This document shows positions 1 through 11,144 of a stretch of DNA of 64,000 bases, one piece after another. The stretch lies in assembly GCA_012934845.2 (NCBI GenBank), contig WNNJ02001297.1, forward strand, positions 44,978 to 108,977, given 5' to 3'. The notes below the pieces were generated by a model. That model was not told the DNA's origin, searched no databases, and saw only the letters and a program-made list of their open reading frames with translations. Position numbers and translations under genes: made by a program. Position 1 is the first letter of the stretch. Each line of letters starts with the position of its first letter. The DNA comes from Pomphorhynchus laevis. Taxonomy: Eukaryota; Acanthocephala; Palaeacanthocephala; Echinorhynchida; Pomphorhynchidae.

Positions 1-221
1 TAAATCGTTACTGAGGTAATGATGACATTGAATTAGTTTACATTTAAAATTAAAAAAATGGGTATATAAATCAAATGATGGTACTGTTGTCAAAGATGTG
101 TATTCTACATAATCAGCATGAATTTAACCATTAGTTATTGTACCGAACGTTCATAATTTATCTTCTACCCTTTTATTATCTGAAGACAAAGTGTACTCAA
201 GCTCGTGTGTTATTGTTTCAG
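1..221. other. Chitin synthase intron sequence (left edge)
   Basis: AT-rich sequence that ends in a pyrimidine-rich splice acceptor (TATTGTTTCAG, 211-221) directly before the first recognisable chitin synthase exon. I see no coding similarity or repeat in it. It is taken as the 3' end of an intron whose 5' part lies outside the window. Confidence 0.7.
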
Positions 222-395
222 AATTGATCAATACAAACAAAAATCAGAATCAAGGCGACGACACAAACGAAACATTGATTTATTTGAATTTGAAGTTCAC
301 ATATGGTTTGATGATGCGTTTATGGATATTGCACAAGGTCATGTCCCAAATACATTCGTAAAGCTTCTTGTGTCACTAATGAAATCAGTTGGAAG
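222..395 (+). CDS. CHS: Chitin synthase exon (FDDAF region)
   Basis: Acceptor AG lies at 220-221 and donor GTAATA follows 395. The exon starts with the last base of a codon and ends two bases into an Arg codon. It encodes a charged stretch, then EFEVHIWFDDAF and NTFVKLLVSLMKSVG. Animal chitin synthases carry the matching YEFEAHIFFDDAF and VNRFVKLLV segments in the cytoplasmic region just before the catalytic core, which fixes frame and strand. The usual Asp-Tyr-Tyr before EFE is replaced by NIDLF. More 5' exons are expected outside the window. Alternative: a pseudogene exon, unlikely because the phase matches the next exon exactly. Confidence 0.9.
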
Positions 396-584
396 GTAAT
401 ATCAAAATACAGTTTACCGTTTTACAATATACGATACATAGTTTTGTCACGGATTCTGACCGAATTATAGTTAACAGCCTTTTTAAATAGATATATACAA
501 AGAAAACGTTTTATACTTTTAATTTTAGAATTATATTATCTAAAATTATTACGTTAAAAATAGTCTTAGTTATTATAAATTCTT

Positions 585-918
585 ACAACGCTCAACGACC
601 TTCAGACGCTCAACGACTTTCAGATGCTCAACGACTTTTAGACGCTCAACGACTTTCAAACGCTCAACGACTTTTAGACGCTCAACGACTTTTAGACGCT
701 CAACGACTTTTAGACGCTCAACGACTTTTAGACGCTCAACGACTTTTAGACGCTCAACGACTTTTAGACGCTCAACGACTTTTAGACGCTCAACGACTTT
801 TAGACGCTCAACGACTTTTAGACGCTCAACGACTTTTAGACGCTCAACGACTTTTAGACGCTCAACGACTTTTAGACGCTCAACGACTTTTAGACGCTCA
901 ATGACTTTTAGACACGCT
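585..918 (+). repeat. 18-bp minisatellite at the 5' end of family-A copy A
   Basis: About 18 tandem copies of GACGCTCAACGACTTTTA with few substitutions, followed at once by a GC-rich stretch. Because 18 is a multiple of three, the array reads open in several frames (a VERLKV repeat on the minus strand), which is not a gene. Copy B of the same family has a degenerate 18-bp array with a related unit at the same position, so the array probably belongs to the element's 5' untranslated region rather than to the host. Confidence 0.9.
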
Positions 919-1065
919 CGCTCCCCTCGCGCGTCTCTTCTACGACAAGACAACGATATTATTCGAGACGAGAACTACGAAACATAAAAGCATGACACAG
1001 CCAACAAGATAAGACGAAAATAATATTAAACGCGGAGAAATTGTCAAGGACGGAGGCAAGTGTCC

Positions 1066-1190
1066 GTGATACGGAAAATTATCAGCCCTTAACATTAACG
1101 GAGAAATTCGAGTCCATGGACCAACTCGTTTCCGCTGCCCTGGATCTGGTCTTTTTCCCGCTCAACACACAACAACAGTTAGAAATATAT
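1066..1190 (+). pseudogene. Family-A N-terminal zinc-finger-like module (copy A)
   Basis: In + frame this stretch encodes GEIRVHGPTRFRCPGSGLFP. Copy B has CCVCFRSF followed by LWEHGGRVSCPGSGLLP at the equivalent place. The shared H(G)-x-x-RxxCPGSG pattern with upstream cysteines suggests a C2H2-like zinc finger at the N-terminus, where R2-type LINEs carry DNA-binding fingers. The flanking frame is broken in this copy, so only the core is recognisable. Confidence 0.5.
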
Positions 1191-1404
1191 GCCGTGACGA
1201 AGTAAATGATATGATAACCGAGAAGAACTTGCCGAGCGTCAACGGGAAGGAGGGATCGAAAGATCGAACATTCGATCAACGGAATCGAATGTCATGGCCA
1301 TGCGAGTAAGACTCATACCCGTTTAACCCAGCTATACTTAATACCAACATAGTTGCAGCACAATGACCCGTAAATAATTTAGAATGTCCTGTCACATTCA
1401 TAAA

Positions 1405-4042
1405 GAAATCTTTTTTCGAGGGATTTCGTATGATTCGACGAATTCCTAACGGAGCACGACCGACTGTGGGGCTAAAACTAAGGTCATTACTACGGGCAGC
1501 ATCCGAGGCATTGTCTGATCTGATAGCGTGACAAGATTTGTTACTTTTCCCTCGCTACTGTCTACGTGTACTAGCGGCATATCATACCGGCACTCTAACC
1601 AGTGTTGTCAAAATGACTGCCTCACATTATTCCTCGGAGGTAGGAGGGGATGTCTACAATAGCAGTACCCAATGCACTCACATCTCGATCCAACCAAGAA
1701 AGCGAAAATTAATCGTGACGACAATGAAGAATTATACCGAAAAATCTTTGAAAAAGTGGAACTGGGGGACGCTCGCGGCGCAATTCGTTTGTTAGCGAGC
1801 AAACACAGCTTTGCAAATTACAGTGCCGATACGTCATGCGCCTTGCAACGATTACATCCTCCGCGTCAAATCCATGATTCCGGCAGACTGGAAGACCTTC
1901 CCGATAACTCAGCTTATTGTGCAGCAACTCACATAGATGATGTCCCACGCGCAATCAGTTCCTTTGCCAATAGTGCGGCTTGTGGACATGACGGTTTAAG
2001 CCCATTGCACCTAAAGGATCTTACGGGTTCCAGTTCCACGGCATCAGGTCAAGTGTTGCTAGGAGAAATCGCGAACTTCTCGTCAATGGTGATGTCCGGG
2101 GCAGTTCCGAAAGAGATTAGCCCTTTCTTCTTTGGGGCTAAGTTAATTGCCCTCGAAAAGCCTGATGGTGGACTTCGTCCGATCGCGATCGGTAATGTAC
2201 TTCGTTATCTCGTATCCAAAGTGGCATGCTACCGAGTCACACCGGAGGCCACCCACTTTCTTTCACCGAAACAGGTCGGTGTTGGTACAACTTGTGGAGC
2301 AGAAGCCGTGGTACACGCCTGTCGTACGCAAATCAGATTAATGCTACACAATACGGGGATATTGAAATTGGATTTTCGCAATGCATTTAATTGCGTGAGA
2401 TGATCGGCCGTAATTCGAGCAGTCAAAATGCACACACCCGAGATTTCACTCCTAGTTAGAAGCTGCTACTGCAACACATCTTGGTTATTCCACGGAACCG
2501 ACGTCCTACTCTCTCAAGAGGGAGTACAAAAGGGCGATCCACCCGGCCCTCTGCTCTTTTCACTGGCAGTGCACCAATTGGTTGACTCCCTAACAAGTTC
2601 GGTCAACATTTGGTATCTGAATGACGCTACTCTGTTAGGAGATAGCGAAACACTCTGCAACGATATTATCAAAATTCTCGATCTAGGAAAGGAAATAGGC
2701 CTCGAACTTAATCCGTCCAAATGTATAGTCGTATCACACAGTTCCACTTTCTCGAATGCGATCGCGCATCTGTTGTCCGGTGACAAGACGGTTGAACCTG
2801 GCTCAGTGAAGCTTTTGGGTTCAACGATCGAAGACGATACGAGCATCGATGCAGCCATCCCCGACGCTACAATCGAACTAGACGAAATGACTTCCCGCCT
2901 CCTGCGCCTGACTAAACATTACGTGTAATACCTGCTTAGACATTGTGTTAGCATCCCAAAAATCGGATATCTCCTTCGTTTCACACCAGCCTTCAATCGA
3001 ACATCGATTAACAATTACGACAACATTTTGCGATCATCCCTCGAGGCGGTACTTAACATCCATCTTGACAATAGAGCTTGGTGCGAGGCTACCCTCCCGG
3101 TTGTTCTCGGGGGTCTTGGCATAACATCCGCAGCCAATATAGCTTTACCAGCTTATCTGTCCTTAGTGTCAAAAACGCATGGGTTGGTAGAGCTTTTGTT
3201 GTCGGGTAGTCTAATCCCAGTCAGTAGTGACCCCGACTTTGCTGACGGTAAATTAATGTGGTCCTCGTATATCACCACTGAGTCACCATAGGATACACAG
3301 AGACAGGCTTTTTAGAGCAGGCCTATTTACCAACAGATAAGACTACGGCTATTGGATTCAGCATCTGAACCATCAGAAATTGCACGTCTGCACGCGGTTG
3401 AGGGAAATGCGGCGGGTGCATTTCTAGAGGCCGTCTTATGCGCCTCTACAGGTACAAGGCTGAACGACGAAACCGTAAGAATTGCACTTGGCTTACGTTT
3501 GGGACTTCGCATATGTGCAGCGCATACATGTCCCTTCAAAGCAGCGGTGGTTTATTTTGGACGGCACGGATTGGACTGCCATAAGTCGACGGACGACATT
3601 TTCGGCACGCACAGATGAATGACATAATCAAAGCGTCACTCACCGTTGCAGGTTACTCGAGTACACTGGAGCCAACTGGAATGCTGCGTACCGATGGTAA
3701 ACGGCCAGACGGCGCTACTCTTGTGCCCTGGGAACGTGAGAAGCTTCTCGCATGAAATTGTACATGTGTGAACACACTGGCATCCTCCTATTTGGCCAGT
3801 TCATTACTAGGTGCAGGCACCTTGGCATCGGACGCCGAGCGAATAAAGCGCACAAAGTACAGCGACCTGAATCCCGCGTTCACGGTTTTTGTACCTATAG
3901 TTGCCGAATCTTTGGGCACACTTTGAAAAAACGCAGAAGTATTCTTGATATCACTCGGAAGGAAAATCCAGCGAGCGACCAGCGACCTATGCTCGTGGAG
4001 ATTCCTGCTACAGAGGATCAGCGCAGTTATTCAGAGGGGTAA
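1405..4042 (+). pseudogene. Family-A RT/RLE polyprotein, decayed (copy A)
   Basis: The first recognisable part reads PNGARPTVGLKLRSLLRAA (about 1440-1500). From 1672 one frame runs to 3618, broken only by a few stop codons (2401, 2926, 3289 and 3310): ELGDARGAIRLLASK, GHDGLSPLHLKDL, LEKPDGGLRPIAIGNVLR, LKLDFRNAFNC (RT motif A), QKGDPPGPLLF, WYLNDATL (motif C; copy B has WYLDDATL, so a catalytic Asp is replaced by Asn here), VVLGGLGITSA, TGTRLNDE, and FGRHGLDC. Then a frame change near 3604 leads to [23 protein letters not shown], the RLE core, and a degenerate tail to about 4042. The family protein would be about 1,000 residues. Confidence 0.8.
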
Positions 4043-4095
4043 CGGGGCATGCATTAGGGAGACGATCGCCGGCAGATCTCCAGAAGAATATAATT

Positions 4096-5519
4096 TCTGA
4101 CTATAATAATGCTAAATTGTATAAGTGCCTTTAAATGTATCATAACAAATTATTTATTAATATTTTAACATATTATTCATTATAAATAATCAATAGAAAT
4201 AAGAAAAAAAAACAAATAATTTTGAATAATTATACCTAAAATGTTGTTATTATCTAAATTGCTAATTAGGATTAGTTGTAAAAATTTATTTTACTTTATG
4301 AAAAATTGTAGAATAAGTAAAATAGATCAAATAGAGAGAAAAATTATCCCACAAAAGAATAGCTTTTAAAATGCAAGATATTTTTATCGTCATCATCAAC
4401 ATCATCATTTATAATCATAATCCATCATCGTCATCATTAGCAGCAGCATCATTCGGTATTTGTGTATGTTTAGATAGTTACATAAGTACTTGACTATTTT
4501 GATCATTTAAACATTGTTTTTCAATATTATATGCATTTTGTTACTTTATTACTAAATTGATCTATTACTACTATATATTACTAAGTTGCCAAAAAGGAGT
4601 TTTAAAAAAATAAATAGTCTATTTTTAAACTTTACTTAAATATTTAATGTTTTTTTAATTATTTAAGAATCAAGCGTAAATTTCATGTTTGTTTTTATCA
4701 AATAACCATAAAATTTATCCAAGAAGTAAACGTTAAAATTATGCTGAATAATTACCACATGGTTTATAACATTACAAAAGAAAGCAATATGTAGTTTTTA
4801 AAATACAAAAAAAAACTTTTTTGGCTTTAATTGTTAAAATATGACATCATTTAGTAGCAAAGTACACGATGGCTTACAAACTCTGTAACAACGACCTTAT
4901 TCTATATGGTAGTAATTACAACTGTTGTAGATTTCTCTCTGAGATGTTTAAGTTTTAATTAAATATAAAAAATATATAAATTATATTTTATGCTTTTTTA
5001 AATGGATTCACTTCCGATTAACTCGCCGAAAAATATGAATACTTACAACGACATCTAACTTTAAGAATATTCGAATTTCAGAACAATATTTCTATTTTTG
5101 ATTACCAGAATTCACAAACATTATACAATCAAATCAGCTAACTGAGTCTAAAAAAACGTAAAAAAAACTCAGAGAGTTAAAATATAAAATTATAATTTAC
5201 TGAAACTACCAGAAATATCAATTAACTTTTTTCAATTAATTTTTTTGAAACTATCAGAAATAACAATTAACTTATTACCGTATCACCAAATAAAACAGTC
5301 TTGCCGTGTCAGCAAATAAAACGAGACGTTAAAAGTAACGCTCAACGAGATGAAATTCTTGTAGATCCTATCGAACGAAGTCGAATGCTCAGCACACGTT
5401 CCGAGGTGCGCGTTCTTTTTTGTCTCATGACAATGCGTGCAACTTAAACAGATCCAAACGTACAAAATAAGGAATTGCCAACTATAAATATCCGATGTTC
5501 AGTCTTCAAGTGTGGTTTC
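4096..5519. other. AT-rich intron stretch with (ATC)n repeat
   Basis: No coding similarity. It holds a degenerate ATC/ATCATC trinucleotide run (4387-4454) and, at 5126-5149, 24 bases matching the 3' end of the P2-P5 Penelope-like family (AATCAAATCAGCTAACTGAG), apparently a very short solo end. The stretch 5290-5400 contains a single unit resembling the family-A minisatellite (AACGCTCAACGAG). Confidence 0.6.
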
Positions 5520-6290
5520 GTCGATATAGCAAGTTGACTTCTTCATAAAAATGGTCGTGCTCCAGGATATCATGGTTCGGGTATGCCACGGGTAGCTAAT
5601 GTCACACCTTCCAATTGGTCCACTCGCAACAGCGCTGACATATCTCATCTTCAACAAGATGAAGACCCAAATGCAAATGATACCAGTATAACCTCAGTTT
5701 TGAATCGATAGGTGAGTGCGGAGACACGTACAATACGAATAATCCCACGGGGGATCAGGAGAGCCGTAGCTGGAAAAATTGCGTCCTTGTTTATCTCGGT
5801 AGCGAAGACTCTGTCAGAACAATGGGTATGGACTGAACTATTATGTTTTCCGAAATACGCACTTGCATTTCCACCAAAACAAACCGATAAACGTGTTACA
5901 AAAGCATTGAGCGAACACATACGTGAACGATGCACTACATTCAGCCGATCATCTTTACTATCTAAACCCGTGGATCTCCATATATCTAAGTGCAGAGAAT
6001 CTTACTGCTTCTTTGCGGTCAGCTTCAGGGACGTGACTGAGGCAATTCGTTTGATTAGCTCTGCAAATAACATGGCCATCCCAAAACGAACACCTACTTC
6101 AAATTCTGCGTGCAAAGTTCACAGCAAGCGAAACGTCATCCCACGTAACACATTATTATGATTATACGGTCGATCTACCTCCGCTTACCCGACTTCTCAT
6201 TATGTCAGCTTTGCGATCGTTACCAAGAACTTCGTCCTGGGACATCGATGGGTTAAGCGCACTGCACTTACTCCATTTTTTTGGACAAAC
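5520..6290 (+). mobile_element. Family-A related fragment H (5' part only)
   Basis: Within 5712-6161 one frame reads RTIRIIPRGIRRAV, FPKYALAFPPKQTDKRVTKAL, and DVTEAIRLISSANNMA. It continues in another frame with SWDIDGLSALHLLHF. These match, in order, the segments before the RT of copies A and B (PNGARPTV, GDARGAIRLLASK, GHDGLSPLHLKDL). Similarity stops abruptly near 6280, so this is a truncated N-terminal fragment without RT. It is more diverged from A and B than they are from each other and may be a sister subfamily. Confidence 0.65.
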
Positions 6291-6529
6291 CGCAGAAAAA
6301 AAACAGAAGTCGATTCATTTTAATATAAAAAATATAATCTGAGTATAATTTATTCCTTTCCTGCAGCGTGCTATGGGGTTCAAAATAAGCACTTGTAGAA
6401 TCAAAGTTCGGAAAAACAAAGTTCTGAAAACAAAGTTTAAAAAAATTAAAGTTCAGAAAAACTAGTGTCAGAATGTCAAAATGTTTGTCAGATAGGCTAT
6501 CGAGCTCGTGTACGGACATCACCCGAAGG
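6291..6529. other. Unassigned spacer between fragment H and LINE I
   Basis: AT-rich, with several GTTC(A/G/T)GAAAA-like motifs between about 6403 and 6462. No coding similarity recognised. Confidence 0.4.
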
Positions 6530-9055
6530 CGTAGTCATTGGTGCACATGCAAAAGGCTGCTACAAGTCTCATTAAAAAATTTACATCTACAGTTATTCGT
6601 ACGGGGATGGTAAATTAAGTGATTCTTACAAAACTTAAAATGATAGCAGCAGTCAATATTTTGTGATGGTAGCGCAGTAGAAATGGAAATCTCAGAATTT
6701 CTTGCTGATGAGCTCTTGCTAGTACAACATCTGCAGAAGCCACATGTATTTCTTCTACCGCTGATACTGTACTAGACTTGGTTTTTTTCAAGCGTCTTGA
6801 AGACATTACTCGAGTTGATTACCTCTATCCGATAGGTAGTTCTGACCACTGTATGCTATCCTTACAGGTCGCATCAAGCTTTTAATTCCGTTCTTCCGAG
6901 ACACCGATTGTAAAGCGGGTTTGGTCAAAAGTACGAGGTGAGCAAATTTTATCTTTTTGCCCACGTCATCTACTTCAATTAACAAATTCTAAGGAAGTTT
7001 TGTTGGAAGTAATTATGGATTACCTTCTAGAGATATCCGGTGTATTTGCCCCTAGGCGTGTCATCTCGTCAAATACTAAACATCCTGCATGGTTCGATGA
7101 AAACCTGAAACTGATGTTGATTGTACGAAATCGTTTGTGGAAGTTATCCCGCTCGCTCCGGCACATCACTAACATTTATAGACATTTTTAAAACGTTTGT
7201 ACTCGGATGAAGATATCAAAACGCGAGAGATTCGAATCAGCAATCATCGAAAAAGTAAATTGCAGCCCCAAGCTATTTTGTCCTATGCTCGGCGAAATAG
7301 AAGCCTTAATACCGCAATTAAACATGTGCACTGAGAGAAAGCCCTGGTTATTACTGAAACTGATATAGCTGAGATTGTCGCATCCTCGTTCTCAATTACA
7401 TTATCATATCTTACTTCTTACTTGAAATGGCACGGCTACCCTATTCCTCAGCATACTGATTTCCGGCCAATATGCGCTTCTATAATTCAAGAGTATCTTG
7501 CCAATGTTCGTCCCTTTAGTGTCACTGGCGCTGACGACATTTCGCCATTCCTGCTCAAAGTATTGTCGGGTTACTTGGCCCCTCTTCTTGTAGAGATTTT
7601 TGCTAAGAGTTTGGCCACTGTAAGTGTACCAGAAGGATGGAAAACTGCGATTGTTGTTGCTATTCCCAAAAAATTCATTACATCATCATGTAGTGATTAC
7701 AGGCCAATAAACTTGACCTCTTCGATATGTAAAATCCTTGAATGTGTTATCTACAGTAGAATCTCGGACCATCTCGTCTCCCTTGGCATACTCTCGTTCG
7801 CCCAGCACGGTTTTCGTCATGGTCTTTTGTATTTGACAAACTTACTGCGCGCGAAATGTGGACCTAATCGTTGAGTGTTGGCAGCTCGGTCGATTTAATC
7901 TTTATTGATTTCTCGAAAGCCTTCGACCGGGTTTCACATGAGAGCCTGATCAGCTTCTTAGTTCACTACGGTGTTTCTACAACATTGCGCAATTGGACTC
8001 GTTATTTCCTTTGCAACAGATCATTTCGAGTGAGGGTTGGCAGTAGCCTGTCTTCTGCTAGGCATGTTAATTATGGCGTTCCCCAAGGTACAGTTTTTGG
8101 TCCCTTGATGTTCATTATATTTCAAAATGATCTGCTCTTACGCTTAAATAGCCCCTGCTTGGAATTTGCTGACGATTTGAAAGTGTGGTGCGATTGAATT
8201 TCCATCCCACAGGGCCAGCGCCTACAACACGATCTGCACACCATATATAACTGAAGTAATGCTACTGGTATGACCATAAATGTAGACAAATGTGTCCATA
8301 TGAAGCTTGGCAACGGTAAACCTGATCGTAATTTTTATTTAGGATGTCAGAAGCTTCACATTATATCTGAGCACAAAGACTTTGGAATCATTTTGAATAA
8401 CGATCTCAAGACTCGACCAAATACTGATCATATTCATGGTAAAGCAATGAAGTCTGTATTGCTTGTATAAAGAACACATTTGCTAAGCTCGAGTCGAAAC
8501 TATTCAAGCATCTATACTGTACCTTAGTCCACCCGCACGTGGAATACTGCATCACAACAATTTTCCTATCCACTAAAGCTTTTATGACGAAAATTGATTC
8601 TATCCTGCGTAGAGGAAGCAAACTTTGTATTTGATCACATTATTCTTACACTGAACGTCTAGCTTGTTTGAAACTGCTTTAATGGCTCAAAGGCTACTAT
8701 ATTTAGACCTCGCAGCGATGTGGCTCTTGGTTCATGAAACGGAAGGTTTCCCATCATCTTGTATACAATTACGCAATTCAAGTAACAGAGGTCACTCTCT
8801 CGCGCTGTTTAAATTCGCCCACGGTAATGTCAGGAGTGTGAGTAGGCTTTCCCACCGCTTATGAAATTTTTTACCTGAGGACCTTGCCAGTGTTGCTAGC
8901 TATCGCCACTTCAAAAGGCTGCTGTTGAAGTGGATTGTCAATTCATGTTTGATGCGCTGATCTATTTTGATATTTAATATTTTGAAAACAAAATTTGTGA
9001 ACAGTTGAAACAGCCATTTGCGGCTAGTAACTTGTAACCTATAATAATAACAGTC
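6530..9055 (+). mobile_element. APE-type LINE I (CR1/Jockey-like), 5' truncated
   Basis: A LINE with the end of an apurinic-type endonuclease (YPIGSSDHCMLSL, about 6816-6855), linker (FAPRRVI...PAWFDENLK), RT (7422-8200) and C-terminal domain to about 8880. The 3' end reads TTTGCGGCTAGTAACTTGTAACC then ATAATAATAA, a simple-repeat tail typical of CR1/Jockey-type LINEs. No ORF1 and no N-terminal endonuclease are seen, so the 5' end is truncated. It lies in intron 1 and is clearly dead. Confidence 0.8.
6640..8880 (+). pseudogene. Endonuclease-reverse transcriptase of LINE I, decayed
   Basis: Recognisable RT motifs in order: GADDISPFLLKVLS and VPEGWKTAIVVAIPKK (fingers), DYRPINLTSSICKILE, QHGFRHG, VDLIFIDFSKAFDRVSHE (motif A), YGVPQGTVFGPLMF (motif B), LEFADDLKVW (motif C, catalytic DD kept), then VDKCVHMKLGN (motif D) and a C-terminal tail. 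The frame changes near 7870 and 8200. SSCSDYRPINL and FIDFSKAFD place it among APE-bearing LINEs rather than with the RLE families in this window. Confidence 0.8.
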
Positions 9056-9639
9056 ATCAAAATTTTAAGGATGAACGGCTTTTTTTGGATTTTCCTTCTA
9101 AGTTTGAAATAAGAAAAGCAAGAGTTCTGACCAAATTTGGACCAGGGGAGGTCATTTTATTTTCACATATCAATGTGTTTCATAAAACACGGTTTCTTTG
9201 AACCCAAATGCATTTTCTTAGCTCAAATGAAAACGGCAATTGACTCGTAAGAAAAACAAATGTTGAAGACAGAACTCTTAACGATAAATCAAAATATCTC
9301 GTAAAGTAACTTCATTTAATACGGTCAATCACCTGAAAATTAGCTACAATAAGATGAGACCAAAGCATACGAATCCCATAGCTTACCTTTGAAGGCAGCA
9401 TGATACGAAATTTTTTTAGCTCCTTTATGTAATGTACTGATCTTAATAGACGAAACATAACTATTTTGGAAGCAATATTGCACGCTATTTTATCAATATG
9501 TTCAGCAAATGAGAATCAAAAGGTCAACGTAAGACCTAGATATGTATATCGAGTGAAAATTTGCAAAGGGGAATAATGAACGATAATAAGTCATTATAAA
9601 CAACAACCAGATCTAATTTTACCAACCTGTGTTTTCGAA
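9056..9639. other. Unassigned intron spacer
   Basis: Moderately AT-rich, no coding similarity. ACTTTTTTTGG-like and TTTTTAGCTCCTTTATG stretches could be LINE 3' untranslated remnants, but I cannot assign them. Confidence 0.4.
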
Positions 9640-10112
9640 CGAAGAACAACAAGAGACTTATTTTTACAATATCGGCCTAAGAACGCTTTCCTTCTTTCGA
9701 TCGTTGCGTCATCGTCACAAATATCACTCTTTCCACATCTTTATCTCCACAAGCACGTCTCGATTACGATGTTTCTGCATTCAGATCCATCCTCTCGTTT
9801 CTTGTTCCTGCAGATAAACCATCCTTTTTCAACAACATATCTCTTCTCGCATTCATCCGCATAAATAAATCTTCTCAATCTAATACTTCATATCCCCTAT
9901 CCTATAAATTGTTTTCAAGCGCGTCTTCTGTCCTCTCCCAACGATTTAAACTAATGTCCTCTTCAGCCACTCGCATTTTCTCCGATCGCACCACCCCCGA
10001 AATCGCTCAACTCTCATCTGCCCGCATCAAAAAACGCCATCGCAAGGAAAACGGCGAAACATCTCTCTCGATCCGAAACTGACGGAAATTGTCAAGTTGT
10101 CCACACCCGCCC

Positions 10113-10800
10113 GAAAATTCGATGGCGCTCTATCTCCCCTATATGTATTCTCCACTAGCCCCTATCACCACCACACAAGGTTTCCGCCTCGGCGTCCTCA
10201 ACACTAGATATATTCTCAATAAATCCGATCTCATCCTCAACTTATTCACTAAGCAATCTATCGATCTCTATTGCCTCACCGAATCTTAGCACTCCGATTC
10301 CGACGACCTTTCCATCCGCCGTTTGCTCTCTGCTGGTTGCTCACTAGTCAAATCCGCTCGCCCCCTCAGCAAATTCCCTTCTAAATTCTCTAATCATAAC
10401 GGCATTGTCGCATTCGCCCGTCACCCCGCGTCTATTTGCAAAATCACTTCCCCTTTCAGTCCTTGCTCTTTTGAACTGCTCACTTGTCGTTCTTCTAACC
10501 CGATCACTCTAGATCTCGCCATTGTATACCGTCCTGATTCATCAGTTCCTACATTTTTTTACCGAACTCGCACTGTTCTCTCTCCTCAATTCCTTCAATC
10601 TATCTTGGCGACTTCAACATCAGCTTCGACCGCCCCGCTTCTACCGAGTTTATCCAGTTCATCAACATTCTATCCAACTATAACTACAAACCCATCTCCA
10701 CTGCCCCACACATATCCTTGGCGGGGCACTCGACATCACCGCTGTCCCCGATCATCTTGCTAACTACACCTCACTGTTCATCTTCAATCCTGGTGTACCC
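10113..10800 (+). pseudogene. LINE J endonuclease domain, decayed
   Basis: Segments FRLGVLNTRYILNKSDLI, SIDLYCLTES (the DxxxLTET-type motif), HNGIVAFARHP, DLAIVYRPDSS (YRPP-type motif) and, in a shifted frame, GDFNISFDRPAS and GGALDITAVPDHLA are the landmarks of the apurinic-like endonuclease that nicks target DNA in APE-type LINEs. The catalytic-type GDFN is present but out of frame with the first half. Confidence 0.75.
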
Positions 10801-11144
10801 GGTCACTTAATCGTCACCCTTGATCTCACTTACAACCACACCCTTCCTCACACACCTACAATCCTACGTCGCCCTTGGAGAAATCTTGACATTATCCGCT
10901 CTGCCTTTCTCAAATCGTCTCTATCCTATCCCAAAATAGCATATTCCTCTTCTCACGATCTCGCCTTTATTTTCGACTCTGAACTCACATCCACTCTCGA
11001 TCTTCTATTGCCCTTCAAGACTCACCCACACCGTCGCTTGCACCGTGCCCCATGATTTAACATCCAATGCCTACTCTCAAAGCGTCGTCTCCGCCATGCT
11101 TTTCGAGTCTATCACCGCTCTCTCAGACGTGCTTTCCGCTCGAT

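Larger units (their letters stand above)
585..4095 (+). mobile_element. Family-A RLE-type LINE, copy A
   Basis: A LINE-like element in intron 1, same orientation as chitin synthase. Order: 18-bp minisatellite (585-918), GC-rich leader, zinc-finger-like CPGSG module (about 1066-1190), an N-terminal segment (about 1405-1545), RT (1650-3300), a C-terminal region with HGLDC and [12 protein letters not shown] (3352-3750), and an end near ATCGCCGGCAG. It aligns segment by segment with copy B (42090-45490, opposite strand), which defines the family. The RPDG...W motif resembles the PD-(D/E)XK core of R2-type restriction-like endonucleases that nick target DNA for target-primed reverse transcription. 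It is dead: in-frame stops and shifts. Exact ends and target duplication were not found. Confidence 0.8.

Noticed and set aside
573-953. Open minus-strand frame encoding a VERLKV repeat protein
   Set aside because: It is the translation of an 18-bp minisatellite; any array with a period divisible by three and no stop in the unit reads open. No start context, no conserved flanks.
1608-1954. Several short frames antisense to copy A
   Set aside because: They overlap the recognisable family-A protein on the + strand and have no motifs of their own.
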